A stretch of 64,000 nt of DNA, from contig NZ_CP183303.1 of the NCBI RefSeq assembly GCF_048541585.1, positions 2,728,001 to 2,792,000 of the forward strand. The letters run 5' to 3'. This document shows, in pieces, positions 42,042-51,135 of the stretch. The notes beneath the pieces were generated by a model. The model was not told the DNA's origin. It saw only the letters and a program-made list of their open reading frames with translations, and searched no databases. The translations under genes were made by a program, and so were the position numbers. Source of the DNA: Legionella_C sp048541585 (GTDB lineage: Bacteria > Pseudomonadota > Gammaproteobacteria > Legionellales > Legionellaceae). Position 1 is the stretch's first letter, and each line of letters opens with the position of its first letter.

Positions 42042-43547
42042 TTAAATAGGTAAGTTATTCTTCTGATAAGTTAAAGTAGGTTTAAACTGTAATGGATAAT
42101 AGGTAGCTATTAAAAGTAACAGTAACCCCATACTAAGCCACATCATTAAATAAAAGCAATCATCTAGTGCTAAAGCCGTTGCTCGTCTAAGCAAGGAACT
42201 ATTTAATTGCGCTAGAGCAACTTTACCATGAAGATTAAATTGAGCGGCTTGCATTAAATAATTAGTTACCTGTTGCGATAAAATAGTCACCTTATTTCCT
42301 AAACGTTCGTAATAAAATACCTGGCGGTGTTGCCAGAGAGTTACAAATAATGCAGCACCTAATCCACTACTACATAAACGTATTATATGAAAACAATTAA
42401 CCGCTTCTTGTGCTTTTTCTGCAGCAAAAATTTGTACTGTGAGCCGAAATAAAGGAGGTAAAAATAAAGCTAATCCTATGCCTGCTAAAATACGTGACAA
42501 AGCAATACGATTAAAATTAATATCACTATTAAATGCGGTTGTATAATAACTTGAAATAATAAAAAAAAGTAAGGCAATAGCTAAAGGTAGGCGCGGGTCA
42601 ACCTGCTTATAGTGAAGTAAAAGAGGTATCCAAGCACCAAAAGCCATAGTGAGTGTAATTAAGGCAATCCAATTAGGAGTATAATTAACATACAATTTTA
42701 ACCATAGGCCGAACAAGATTACCATACCATAATAAATGCCGAAGAGAAGGCCAATATTTATCATGGCAAACGTAAAAAAGAAATGTTTGAAAAGCCGTAA
42801 ATGAATCAGTGGGTGCGCAATACTTAAACTATGAAAAATAAAAATTACGCTACTTACACCGCCTATAAGAAATAGACTATTAATTACATTTGACCGAAAC
42901 CAATCTAATTCTTGACCCATTATTAACGCACTACCAATACAAATAAGACTTATACTGTAGAGAAGAAAATTATACTTATCTAAATAGGTTTGGCGTGGTA
43001 CTTGATTAAAATTTTTAAAATTAATTGCAACAAGTATTATAAGGATTAAACAAATAGGTATATTAGTAAAAAACAACCCCCGCCAATGATAAGCGTATGA
43101 AATCCATGCTCCCCAACTAGCGCCAAGTACCGGGGTAAATGAAAAGCAGATAAAAAGATAGGGCAATAATTTGGCTTGCGCTTGCGGGGTAAACATTTTT
43201 GGCAGAAGGCCAATGGTAATTAATAAATATAACGGACCAGAAGCTATACCTTGTAAAAAGCGAAATAAATTAAAATTAAAATAAGTAGTTGTTGTGGCGC
43301 ATAGCCAGGAAAAAACAAGCATTAAGCTTAAGCATAAAAGATACAGTTTAAAAGGGCTTAATTTTACAACATCTAGTTTACCTAACGGAGTAGTTAATGC
43401 ATTACCGATACAAAAGAAACTAACCCCATAAGAGCTAAGAAAAGTACTTCCGCCTAAATCACTAACAATATAAATACCTGCCATAATTGGTAAGGTTAAA
43501 TTAAAAATAACTAGTGCTAACGTGAAAATAAGAATAAATAAAGCCAT
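42042..43547 (-). CDS. MFS drug exporter of the DHA2/EmrB type
   Basis: 501 residues with about 13-14 membrane helices and the early 'NLTLPIMAGIYIVSDL' segment seen in EmrB-like proteins. It follows the HlyD gene without any gap and the outer membrane factor gene before that, giving a full EmrAB-TolC-like efflux operon. The substrate is unknown. Confidence 0.88.
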   Translation of the reverse strand: MALFILIFTLALVIFNLTLPIMAGIYIVSDLGGSTFLSSYGVSFFCIGNALTTPLGKLDVVKLSPFKLYLLCLSLMLVFSWLCATTTTYFNFNLFRFLQGIASGPLYLLITIGLLPKMFTPQAQAKLLPYLFICFSFTPVLGASWGAWISYAYHWRGLFFTNIPICLILIILVAINFKNFNQVPRQTYLDKYNFLLYSISLICIGSALIMGQELDWFRSNVINSLFLIGGVSSVIFIFHSLSIAHPLIHLRLFKHFFFTFAMINIGLLFGIYYGMVILFGLWLKLYVNYTPNWIALITLTMAFGAWIPLLLHYKQVDPRLPLAIALLFFIISSYYTTAFNSDINFNRIALSRILAGIGLALFLPPLFRLTVQIFAAEKAQEAVNCFHIIRLCSSGLGAALFVTLWQHRQVFYYERLGNKVTILSQQVTNYLMQAAQFNLHGKVALAQLNSSLLRRATALALDDCFYLMMWLSMGLLLLLIATYYPLQFKPTLTYQKNNLPI

Positions 43548-44741
43548 CTAAACCTCTTCTTTTAGCACTTTGAGATCAAGCGCTTGATAAGCATATTGCT
43601 TTAAATTAGGGTCTAAATTAGCAAAAATAATTTTTTTAATTAATGCTTCATTGCCTATTTCCTCTTTAGTAAAAATATCAGTTTTATAACGTGGGCCAGC
43701 GTAGGAACGCGGAAGAAGGTGGCCTTGTTTCGTTAAATCTACCCTAACCTCCAATGATAATCCTATGCGAAGCGGGTATTTCTTTAGTTCATTTACATCT
43801 AATGCAATGCGAACGGGCACTCTTTGCACGATTTTTAGCCAATTTCCAGATAAATTTTCTGGTGGCAAAAGGGAAAAAGCATTACCAGCACCACCTGGTA
43901 AACCTACAATTTGACCATGAAAAATAATGTTACGCCCATATAAGTCAGAGGTAATAGTTACAGGCTGTCCAATGCGCATATGTCTTAATTGCGTTTCTTT
44001 AAAATTAGCATTTACCCAGAGTTCATTAAGAGGAATAATAGCCATTAAAACATCTGTTGGGTTGACTGCCATCCCTACTTGTATTGTTCTTTGTGCTACT
44101 AGTCCTTCTGCCGGGGCATAAATATTAGAACGATACCATTGTACCCACGTATCTCGTACATCTTGTGCTGCTTTCTGAACTAAAGGATGCTGAATAATTG
44201 AGCTACTTTGAATGAAAGCAACAACCTTTTGATAATTATTTTCAGTACTTTTTAAAGCCGCGACACTTGCCTTTAAATCATCTGCAGCATTTTGATACTC
44301 TTCTAGAGAAACGCCTTTATCTTGTACTACTCCAGCTCGATGCTTAAAATTCTGCTGTGCTTTTAAAAGCTCGGCTTTACGAATATTAATTTCTGCTTGC
44401 ACACGAAATACTTCATGAAAAGCTTGGCATACTTCCCGCACAGCATAAGCTAGATTGGCTTTTGCTCTTTCTAAAGCGATTAAGGAATCAGTTTGATTGA
44501 GTTGAACAATTAACTGCCCTTTTTTAACTAAATAAGTATCATCAGTGTAGATATGTGTCACGAAACCACTTCGTAGCGGTTTAATATAAATTTGATTTCC
44601 TTGGACATAAGCATCATTGGTATATTCATCACCAGCCCAAATGAATAACCAAAAGAAAAAGATTATGATTAATAAAATTAAAATCATTAGAATAAGCATT
44701 TTATAGTTTGGGTGCTTAAAAGACTGCTGCTTATTCATCAT
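43548..44741 (-). CDS. EmrA/HlyD-type membrane fusion protein
   Basis: 397 residues. One N-terminal membrane helix (about 15-34), then AYVQGNQIYIKPLRSGFVTHI and DTYLVKKGQLIVQL, the barrel-sandwich halves of EmrA; a coiled-coil hairpin of about 100 residues; and a beta domain (GQPVTI, FSLLPPENLSGNWLKIVQRVPVRI, diagnostic of EmrA). It overlaps the outer membrane factor gene by 4 bases and abuts the MFS gene. Confidence 0.93.
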   Translation of the reverse strand: MMNKQQSFKHPNYKMLILMILILLIIIFFFWLFIWAGDEYTNDAYVQGNQIYIKPLRSGFVTHIYTDDTYLVKKGQLIVQLNQTDSLIALERAKANLAYAVREVCQAFHEVFRVQAEINIRKAELLKAQQNFKHRAGVVQDKGVSLEEYQNAADDLKASVAALKSTENNYQKVVAFIQSSSIIQHPLVQKAAQDVRDTWVQWYRSNIYAPAEGLVAQRTIQVGMAVNPTDVLMAIIPLNELWVNANFKETQLRHMRIGQPVTITSDLYGRNIIFHGQIVGLPGGAGNAFSLLPPENLSGNWLKIVQRVPVRIALDVNELKKYPLRIGLSLEVRVDLTKQGHLLPRSYAGPRYKTDIFTKEEIGNEALIKKIIFANLDPNLKQYAYQALDLKVLKEEV

Positions 44742-46198
44742 GATTGTCGCACCAATGGAATATTAGCTTGACAATAACCTCCGCCAAGCGCCTTCGTTAA
44801 TTTAACTGAGGCTAAATATTGATTATAAAGAAGGGTTAATTTAACTAATTTTTTTTGAATAATTTCTTCTTGCTGCCTATAAACTTCCATGCCATTATCT
44901 AAGCCATTTATTTCTCGTTTTTTAACTATTCTAAAACGCTCTTCTGCTAGACGCAGTATCTTATTTTGCTCTTCTTGTTGTTGATAGATAGATTTAGCAA
45001 ATTGTAAAATATCAAGAATTTCCTGAGTACTTCGTAATAATAAATTGTTATAAGCAAAAATAGCGGCATCAAATGCAGCTTTATTCGCTCCAATATTAGC
45101 CCTTATTGCGCCTGCGGTAAAAATAGGTAAATGAATAGCTGGTCTAAGTGCTGCTGTAATACTAGAAGCACGAAGAAGTTTCTCCCAACCGCTACTTTCT
45201 AACCCAATTAAACCAACAAGATTAACATCCGGATAGTAATCAGCCATTGCCGCACCAGTCTTATAGGCTAAGGCTTTAGCCCGCCAAATCTGGGCCATTA
45301 AATCAGGGCGTCTAGCTATTAAATCAAGAGAAAGTTTTTTAGGAATAATGAGTTGTTTTGGTAAACTTGGAAGTTTAACCGTGCTTGCTAATTTTGTTTC
45401 TGGATTTCTGCCCACTAATACATTAATAAGGTAGCGGTTAGCAGCAACTTCATGGTCAATTTCAGCCAATAATTGTTTTGCTTCAAATAAATTTTCCGTA
45501 ATAGTATAGGTTGGTAGGTCACCAGCTAGAGCATGATGCAGAAGTTTATTTTGCAAGGATACTATGTTCTGGCGTACACCCACTAACTGTCGATAAAGCG
45601 CTTGCTTAACTAAATTTACTTTATAAGCGAAATAAGCTTGGGCAAGTGCTGTAGTTATTACTAGCTGTACTTCGGCAACTTCTGCACGCTTAACCTTTGC
45701 CTGGCCAATGGCAGCAGCCAATAAATTATGATTTTGTCCCCAAAAATCAAAATCATAATGAAAAGAAAGTGATAAATCTATTAAATCACTATGGCGTGGA
45801 AAGTGGTGATTAAGGGCGCGCAATAAACCGTTTTTACTTACATACTGTAGATTTTCTTTAAAATCAAAAAAAACAAGCGGAAATAATTTTGAGCGCGTAA
45901 CTACGGCCTCCTGTTGAGCGACTTTGAGCTTACTTTTTATCTCATGAATAGAAGGATTATTACAGAGCGCCTCTAACATTAGACTATTGAGCTCTGAGGA
46001 ATTGTAAGCTAGCCACCAGTATTTATTAGGCCATTTACCTGATACTATTACTTTATTTTTTCTTTGCGTAGTAATTTCACCTTCTATATTTGGCGTTGAT
46101 TTAAGGTGCTGAACTTGTTGATAAGGTGATAAAGAAATTTGACAGGATAAAAGCAGCCAAAACAGAAAGTAAACACCTATCCTTAAGGCACCTTGCAT
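44738..46198 (-). CDS. TolC/NodT-family outer membrane efflux lipoprotein
   Basis: 486 residues. Signal peptide with lipobox LLLSC, so an OM lipoprotein. Features of the RND/EmrA-type outer membrane factors: WWLAYNSSELNSLMLEAL, RRPDLMAQIWRAKA, ADYYPDVNLVGLIGLES and LRPAIHLPIFTAGAIRANI. First gene of the three-gene efflux operon. The 118-bp hairpin repeats lie upstream of its promoter region. Confidence 0.92.
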   Translation of the reverse strand: MQGALRIGVYFLFWLLLSCQISLSPYQQVQHLKSTPNIEGEITTQRKNKVIVSGKWPNKYWWLAYNSSELNSLMLEALCNNPSIHEIKSKLKVAQQEAVVTRSKLFPLVFFDFKENLQYVSKNGLLRALNHHFPRHSDLIDLSLSFHYDFDFWGQNHNLLAAAIGQAKVKRAEVAEVQLVITTALAQAYFAYKVNLVKQALYRQLVGVRQNIVSLQNKLLHHALAGDLPTYTITENLFEAKQLLAEIDHEVAANRYLINVLVGRNPETKLASTVKLPSLPKQLIIPKKLSLDLIARRPDLMAQIWRAKALAYKTGAAMADYYPDVNLVGLIGLESSGWEKLLRASSITAALRPAIHLPIFTAGAIRANIGANKAAFDAAIFAYNNLLLRSTQEILDILQFAKSIYQQQEEQNKILRLAEERFRIVKKREINGLDNGMEVYRQQEEIIQKKLVKLTLLYNQYLASVKLTKALGGGYCQANIPLVRQS

Positions 46199-46239
46199 GA
46201 ATCTATCCCTTGATTACCTATAATATTTATTGATGTAAA

Positions 46240-47220
46240 GATAATAGCCCTGTCATTCCTATATAGGCAGGAATCCATTTCTAGATAGGTACAGTGCAAA
46301 TGTTAAGTTAGATTTTCGCCTGCGCGGAAAGGGCAAGCTCATTAAGTTAACGCCTTACCTGCTATTACCTGTGAATTAATCATGTTAGCGTTGAAAATGA
46401 CTGAAGTAAAATGATATTTATAACCTCTTTTAAAACGTTTATTTTAAATAAATAGTAATAGCTAAGTATATAAAATTTATTTTCTAAATTTTCAAACAAT
46501 AAATAATTTGTTTTTAATTAAAATTATAAAGAGACCTTGGCAAATCAAAGCTTAACCTACAGCTACTCTGTAATAGATCACCTAAGAGTATTAAGTTAAT
46601 AACCCTATCATTTCTGCGTAAGCGAAAATCTATTGTAATATTTGCACTGTGCCTACCTAGAAATAGATTCCCGCCTACGCGGGAATGACAGCGCTGTTCT
46701 AAATAGCGCTAACTTAAAAACCTTGTCATTTCCGTGCAGGCGGAAATCCATCCCCATACGGGCACCGTGCCTACATAAAATTAGATTCCCGCCTACGCGG
46801 GAATGACAGCGCTGTTCTAATAGCGCTAACTTAAAAAACTTTGTCATTTCCGTGCAGGCGGAAATCCATCCCCATACGGGCACCGTGCCTACCTAAAATT
46901 AGATTCTCGCCTAAGCGGGAATAACAGCGCTGTTCTAAATAGCGCTAACTTAAAAAACCTTGTCATTTCCGCGCAGGCGGAAATCCATCCCCATAAGGGC
47001 ACTGTGCCTACCTAGAAATAGATTCCCGCCTACGCGGGAATGACGAGGTTTTTCTTAAGTTGATGCCGCTGATGCGATTAAGTATGCACATAAATTATAA
47101 CAACCCAGCTTAAAAACTCTGTCATTTCCGCGTAGGCGGAAATCCATCTTCATAGTGGCACTGAGCCTACATAAAAACTAAAATCCCGCCTGCGCGAGTA
47201 TGACAGGGCTGTTCTTAAGT
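46240..47220. repeat. Array of 118-bp tandem repeats with paired hairpins, plus degenerate copies
   Basis: ATTCCCGCCTACGCGGGAAT-type palindromes occur at 46667, 46785, 46903 (one base changed) and 47022, spaced 118, 118 and 119 bp. Each unit also has a second palindrome of the form ATTTCCGC-GCAG-GCGGAAAT. Degenerate copies lie at both sides (46248-46330 and 47120-47210). The 1.06-kb gap holds no gene; open frames crossing it are repeat artefacts. Confidence 0.9.
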
Positions 47221-47263
47221 TAGCGCCCTTGTCTGATCTATTATGTTGTACTTAAATTAACCG

Positions 47264-48205
47264 TTACGATATTGTTAAAGAATTATCATTTATTTCTTCT
47301 AATTGGCTAGAATTAGAGCTATGAATTTCAAAGTCAGAAAAATCACTTAAATTAACTTCCTTCAAATTGCCTTGAATAATAGTTAATACGTTTGCTAGGC
47401 AAGCTTGATTACCCTTAGGAGGACTACTTACTCGCTCCTCTTTATTTTTAGGCCAAAAATGATTAAGCCAAACCAAAATTTTTTCAAGCCAAGGCTTTCC
47501 AGTAGCCATATGTTTAATAGCTAAATTCATTTGCTCTTTTTCAAGCCAGGTTTTTTGTTTAAAAAACCCAGGAATTGGATAGTATTTTTGATAGTGTTCT
47601 GGCTCTTTAACTGATTTTAATTGTGATGTTGAAGCAAATAAGGCAGCAAAAGAAATATCAAAAAGCTCCCCCCACTGTGCGGCAATTAATCGTAGCTGGT
47701 CATTTTGCTGATAATAGCCTGTGATTACTGCACAATGTTCAAATTCGCCATTAACTTTAGAAGGCTCACCAAGAGTCGCTTTTTTCTTCCGCGGATTAAC
47801 ATCAAAATAAACAAGCACAGGCTGTTCTTGGTTAAGTGCTGCTAGAATTAAATTTTTATAATGTTGTTGTTCAGAAATATAATAAGATGTAGTTTTAAAA
47901 TCATTATAATTAAAGACTTTCGCTACTTGTTCTGGGCCATATACCTCTCCTGCTTGCGAATTTATTACTTGCTTAGCGCGCTGGCGCAAGGACTCACTAT
48001 AAAGACGATTTTTATAAAGTGGCAAACTAACACTAGAATGTCTACCAACATGGACTAAATAATGTTGAACCGCAGCGCCGCCCACAAGCTTACAAGTCTG
48101 TCCCCTTTGCTTTAATGGCTTAAAACCATGGCAAAATTTAACTGTTAAGCCTTGCTGGGAAAGTTTGTGAATATAATCCTTAATGTCTAAATTGATTTTG
48201 CTCAT
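47264..48205 (-). CDS. Candidate papain-like cysteine peptidase, effector candidate
   Basis: 313 residues, not assigned to a named family. KQRGQTC38KLVGGAAVQHYL looks like a papain-type nucleophile helix with a Gln (oxyanion) a few residues before the Cys; EFEH157CAVITGYY is the general-base strand; AAQWGE (Q177-W178) resembles the following structural strand. This Cys-His order and spacing suits C39/C1-like or actin-maturation-protease-like folds. The last 100 residues are disordered and end in an acidic/Ser-rich stretch (SSNSSQLEEINDNSLTIS) similar to the E-block tails of Dot/Icm substrates. Catalytic role and translocation are inferred. Confidence 0.55.
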   Translation of the reverse strand: MSKINLDIKDYIHKLSQQGLTVKFCHGFKPLKQRGQTCKLVGGAAVQHYLVHVGRHSSVSLPLYKNRLYSESLRQRAKQVINSQAGEVYGPEQVAKVFNYNDFKTTSYYISEQQHYKNLILAALNQEQPVLVYFDVNPRKKKATLGEPSKVNGEFEHCAVITGYYQQNDQLRLIAAQWGELFDISFAALFASTSQLKSVKEPEHYQKYYPIPGFFKQKTWLEKEQMNLAIKHMATGKPWLEKILVWLNHFWPKNKEERVSSPPKGNQACLANVLTIIQGNLKEVNLSDFSDFEIHSSNSSQLEEINDNSLTIS

Positions 48206-48380
48206 AAATATCCCTTTTTACTTAAGCATTAACTTGGCTTAAAAATAGGTGGGAACTATATAGAAAGTTATATTGAGATGCAATGTGCAAAAGCGTAACT
48301 TGTTTAGAGAAATAGTTTATTGCTTTTAAATGCGCAAATAGTATCATAATGTACATTTATTGCAGCAAATAGGAAATCTT

Positions 48381-48881
48381 ATGCCATTTTTCCCTTATCA
48401 AAATGCAGACCAATTTAGGCAACATTGCCGAAGGCAAACTTTAACTGATTTAACTGAGCTTAATCATCAATATGGTGAGCGCTTTGAGAAAATAAGTGAC
48501 AGACAACTTGAAATTCAACAGCATTTCGATTCAATTAATCAGGAAATTATTTTGTTGGAAGGTAAAATAAAAGACGCTCAGTTAGAATCTAAAAGGAACA
48601 ATGAATACCGGCAAAGTGTGTTAGAGAATTTACCTCATAATGGGGCAGAACGTCATCTAATAATGCAAAGTATTTTACCTATTTATGACAGTACATCCAT
48701 ATTAGCAGCGGAAATTGCAAAACTTAATAAACTTAAAGAAAATTTAAATCAAAGTCTTATTAGTTTAAATGCAGAAGTAGGTAGAAACGTTAGGGAATTA
48801 AAAATTATCAATGCTGTTATTGATGAGAAAAAGCAACAGGTGAATCTTGAATCAACAAACTCACTAGCGCCCTTTAGGTAA
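48381..48881 (+). CDS. Coiled-coil protein of unknown function
   Basis: 166 residues from ATG 48381 with AGGAAA upstream (TTG 48360 would add seven). Two long amphipathic helices with heptads (KISDRQLEIQQHFDSINQEI; LAAEIAKLNKLKENLNQSLI). No signal peptide. Not recognised. Confidence 0.6.
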   Translation: MPFFPYQNADQFRQHCRRQTLTDLTELNHQYGERFEKISDRQLEIQQHFDSINQEIILLEGKIKDAQLESKRNNEYRQSVLENLPHNGAERHLIMQSILPIYDSTSILAAEIAKLNKLKENLNQSLISLNAEVGRNVRELKIINAVIDEKKQQVNLESTNSLAPFR

Positions 48882-48948
48882 GATTTAACTAAGATTAAAT
48901 TTATCGGGCTAACGTTTTTTATAATGCTATTCTTTTGTGCCATTAACA

Positions 48949-48972
48949 CCGGCTTAACCTTAGTTAAGCCGG
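48949..48972. terminator. Perfect 10-bp hairpin between convergent genes
   Basis: CCGGCTTAAC-CTTA-GTTAAGCCGG lies between the ends of the genes at 48881 and 49044, so it probably terminates both. There is no long T-run on either side. Confidence 0.6.
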
Positions 48973-49043
48973 CTACTAACATTGAAGTAACTTAGTTCGA
49001 TTTGTAGTCAAAACAGCTATAGGGATAAAGTCTATCAATACGC

Positions 49044-49481
49044 CTAAATAAGTTTACGTAGCGCAGATGTGAGCACTTCTAATTCAAAATAGATAGTATT
49101 AGTATTATCGCCAACAATAGGAATACAGGTAGTTGGATGGTCCATAATAGCTGGGCCAAACACTAGCCGGCAAGTGGCACCTGGTAAAATAGTTGTACAG
49201 ACAGAGTTATTAGTTACATCACTGAAAGGTATATTGGCTCTAACATTGGTAGCTGTAACCGTAGAGGTATTTACAACATCTACAAAGCCTTGAGTTTCAA
49301 GAGCTGTATCCAAAATGATATGGCAACTTACAGCCGGCACACAGGCTTGAAAATGAGGAGCATTAGTTGGTTTTTTAACAAGTTGAATGGTAGCTAGCTG
49401 AGCTGTTGGCAAACTAGCATTTGCTTGCACTGCAATTAATACAAGAAAAAAAGCTTTAAGTATCAAATAAGCCTTACTCAT
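49044..49481 (-). CDS. Exported cysteine-containing beta-rich protein
   Basis: 145 residues. Signal peptide to ANA (about residue 22). The mature part has five cysteines (FQACVPAVSC, SVCTTILPGATCRLVF, HPTTC) and strand-rich spacing with NTSTVTATNVRANIPFSD, resembling Ig-like repeats of surface proteins with 'C..I.PG.TC.L.F' motifs. Function unknown. It is divergent from the lipoprotein array. Confidence 0.6.
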   Translation of the reverse strand: MSKAYLILKAFFLVLIAVQANASLPTAQLATIQLVKKPTNAPHFQACVPAVSCHIILDTALETQGFVDVVNTSTVTATNVRANIPFSDVTNNSVCTTILPGATCRLVFGPAIMDHPTTCIPIVGDNTNTIYFELEVLTSALRKLI

Positions 49482-49632
49482 AATTTATCCTTAAACTAAA
49501 AATATCATACTGCGGCCGCCAACATTACTGAGAAATAACAGGTTAGTCAATATTGTAAAAGGATTAGTAAACAATTGTCTTAAATTAAATATTCTTTTAT
49601 ATTACAAACCTCTCTATAAACATGGAACGTTA

Positions 49633-49956
49633 ATGCTTTATCGTCGTTGGATTATTAAAATAATGTGTTTAATTTCATTATTAAGCGTGATAGGTTGTGC
49701 TCGTGACCCAATCACCGGTGAGTTGAAATTTGTCAAACTGGACCCAAATGATAACCCTGACATAATTGCCGCCTGGTTAATCCGTGATTATACGCCATAC
49801 ACCCTGCCTACCTCAAGTTACAACACTCAAAATGATGTTAACACTACTACTGCTGCAGCAGTTATAGCAGTTAATAATATTCAGTTAGTGCCGCCACCTC
49901 CACCGCCACCACCAAGTACGGCAACTATCGCTATTAGTGGTTGTGGAAATCTGTGA
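49633..49956 (+). CDS. Polyproline lipoprotein, copy 1
   Basis: 107 residues. Signal peptide with lipobox LSVIGC (Cys22). The C-terminal half, from TQNDVNTTTAAAVIAVNNIQ through a run of eight prolines to STATIAISGCGNL, is almost identical in the genes at 50090 and 50752, while the region after the lipobox differs in each. Probably a surface or OM-attached lipoprotein; role unknown. A 31-bp remnant of the outer membrane protein gene start (50023-50053) follows. Confidence 0.75.
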   Translation: MLYRRWIIKIMCLISLLSVIGCARDPITGELKFVKLDPNDNPDIIAAWLIRDYTPYTLPTSSYNTQNDVNTTTAAAVIAVNNIQLVPPPPPPPPSTATIAISGCGNL

Positions 49957-50022
49957 GATTACGAAAACAAATAAATTTTGCTAACGTAATTAATTGCTGG
50001 AATTAGTTGAAAAAGGAATGTT

Positions 50023-50053
50023 ATGAAGCGTTTTATTTTTTTATCTACTCTGC
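50023..50053 (+). pseudogene. Remnant of outer membrane protein gene start (first copy)
   Basis: The ATG and about ten codons (MKRFIFLSTL) match the start of the intact gene at 51136. The match then stops sharply at about 50053 and switches to DNA homologous with the upstream region of the first lipoprotein gene (tatattacaaacc, also at 49600). This is a duplication breakpoint. Confidence 0.75.
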
Positions 50054-50089
50054 TATATTACAAACCTTTTTATAAACATGGAACGTTTA

Positions 50090-50404
50090 ATGTATTATCG
50101 TTGGATTATCAAAATAATATGTTTAATTTCATTCTTAAGCATGATGGGGTGTCTTTATTATAATCCAAAAACGAATGAGTGGAGATACATCAACTATGAT
50201 GCCGACCCAGATTTCAAATTGTGGCAATACTTCAGCAGTGCCGCGGATATAGGATTGCCCCAAGTTACTAGCACTCAAAATGATGTTAACACCACTACTA
50301 CTGCAGCGGTTATAGCAGTGAATAATGTTCAGCTAGTGCCACCACTTCCTCCGCCGCCACCAACTACGGCAACTATCGCTATTAGTGGTTGTGGAAATTT
50401 GTGA
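50090..50404 (+). CDS. Polyproline lipoprotein, copy 2
   Basis: 104 residues from ATG 50090, the position equivalent to the start of copy 1 (an in-frame ATG at 50078 is open here but has a stop right after it in copy 1). Lipobox LSMMGC. The segment after the lipobox (YYNPKTNEWRYINYDADPDF) is unlike copies 1 and 3. The proline run reads PPLPPPPP. The C-terminus TTATIAISGCGNL is shared. Confidence 0.75.
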   Translation: MYYRWIIKIICLISFLSMMGCLYYNPKTNEWRYINYDADPDFKLWQYFSSAADIGLPQVTSTQNDVNTTTTAAVIAVNNVQLVPPLPPPPPTTATIAISGCGNL

Positions 50405-50470
50405 GATTACGGGAACAAATAAATTTTGTTAACGTAGTTAATGGCTGGAATTAGTTGAAAAAGGAATGTT

Positions 50471-50650
50471 ATGAAGCGTTTTATTTTTTTATCTACTCTG
50501 CTTTTCTCTGCTCTTGTCTATGCAGAAAATAATATTGGAGCTACTAAATTTGTAGTAGAGCCAAAGCCCCTTGAGCAACTTGTCCCACTATACTTACAGC
50601 CTCAGGCTGTGGTTAATGCCGCTTACGAAGATTTTGAGTTTTCCTCGTAG
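50471..50650 (+). pseudogene. Truncated outer membrane protein gene (second copy)
   Basis: 59 codons nearly identical to the N-terminus of the intact protein at 51136 (signal peptide, ENNIGATKFVV, PKPLEQLVPLYLQPQAV), ending in TAG where the intact gene has a Ser/His codon region. Beyond about 50648 homology is lost. It keeps a signal peptide and could still yield a 40-residue secreted peptide, but is best read as a gene fragment. Confidence 0.8.
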
Positions 50651-50751
50651 TCTTGTTAAATAATGCAGCTGTTGAGGAGCTCACAAAGCAATTGTGTTAA
50701 ATTTTATATTGCTATATATTAAAACGCTTTATTATAACAGGGAATTGTTTA

Positions 50752-51069
50752 ATGTTTTGTCGTTGGTTTATTAAAATTATCGGCTTCATTTTAATTATAA
50801 GTTCAGTAGGATGCGGGAAAGAATTTGATCCTCGTTTCCAAGGAGCTCCCACAACGGGAAAGACCGCTGTAGATCCTAAAACCCAAGCAAATAATGATTT
50901 GCCACAAACTACAACTACTCAAAATGATGTTAACACCACTACTGCTGCAGAAGTTATAGCAGTTAATAATATTCAGTTGGTGCCGCCACCTCCACCGCCA
51001 CCACCTCCACCTCCGCCGCCACCACCAAGTACGGCAACTATCGCTATTAGTGGTTGTGGAAATCTGTGA
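50752..51069 (+). CDS. Polyproline lipoprotein, copy 3
   Basis: 105 residues with lipobox ISSVGC (Cys21). The variable part reads KEFDPRFQGAPTTGKTAVDP. The proline run has grown to fifteen residues, encoded by a CCN microsatellite that differs in length from copies 1 and 2. It is followed 66 bp later by the intact outer membrane protein gene, so this pair is probably the parent unit. Confidence 0.75.
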   Translation: MFCRWFIKIIGFILIISSVGCGKEFDPRFQGAPTTGKTAVDPKTQANNDLPQTTTTQNDVNTTTAAEVIAVNNIQLVPPPPPPPPPPPPPPPSTATIAISGCGNL

Positions 51070-51135
51070 GATTACGAAAACAAATAAATTTTGCTAACGT
51101 AATTAATTGCTGGAATTAGTTGAAAAAGGAATGTT

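Noticed and set aside
46653..46883. Open frame of 76 codons on the minus strand inside the repeat block
   Set aside because: It is made entirely of the 118-bp repeat units (recurring 'FPRRRESI'-type translation of the palindromes), so it is a repeat artefact and not a gene.
46240..47220. CRISPR array
   Set aside because: Repeat period is about 118 bp with the whole unit conserved, including the parts that would be spacers. There are no short direct repeats with unique spacers and no cas genes.
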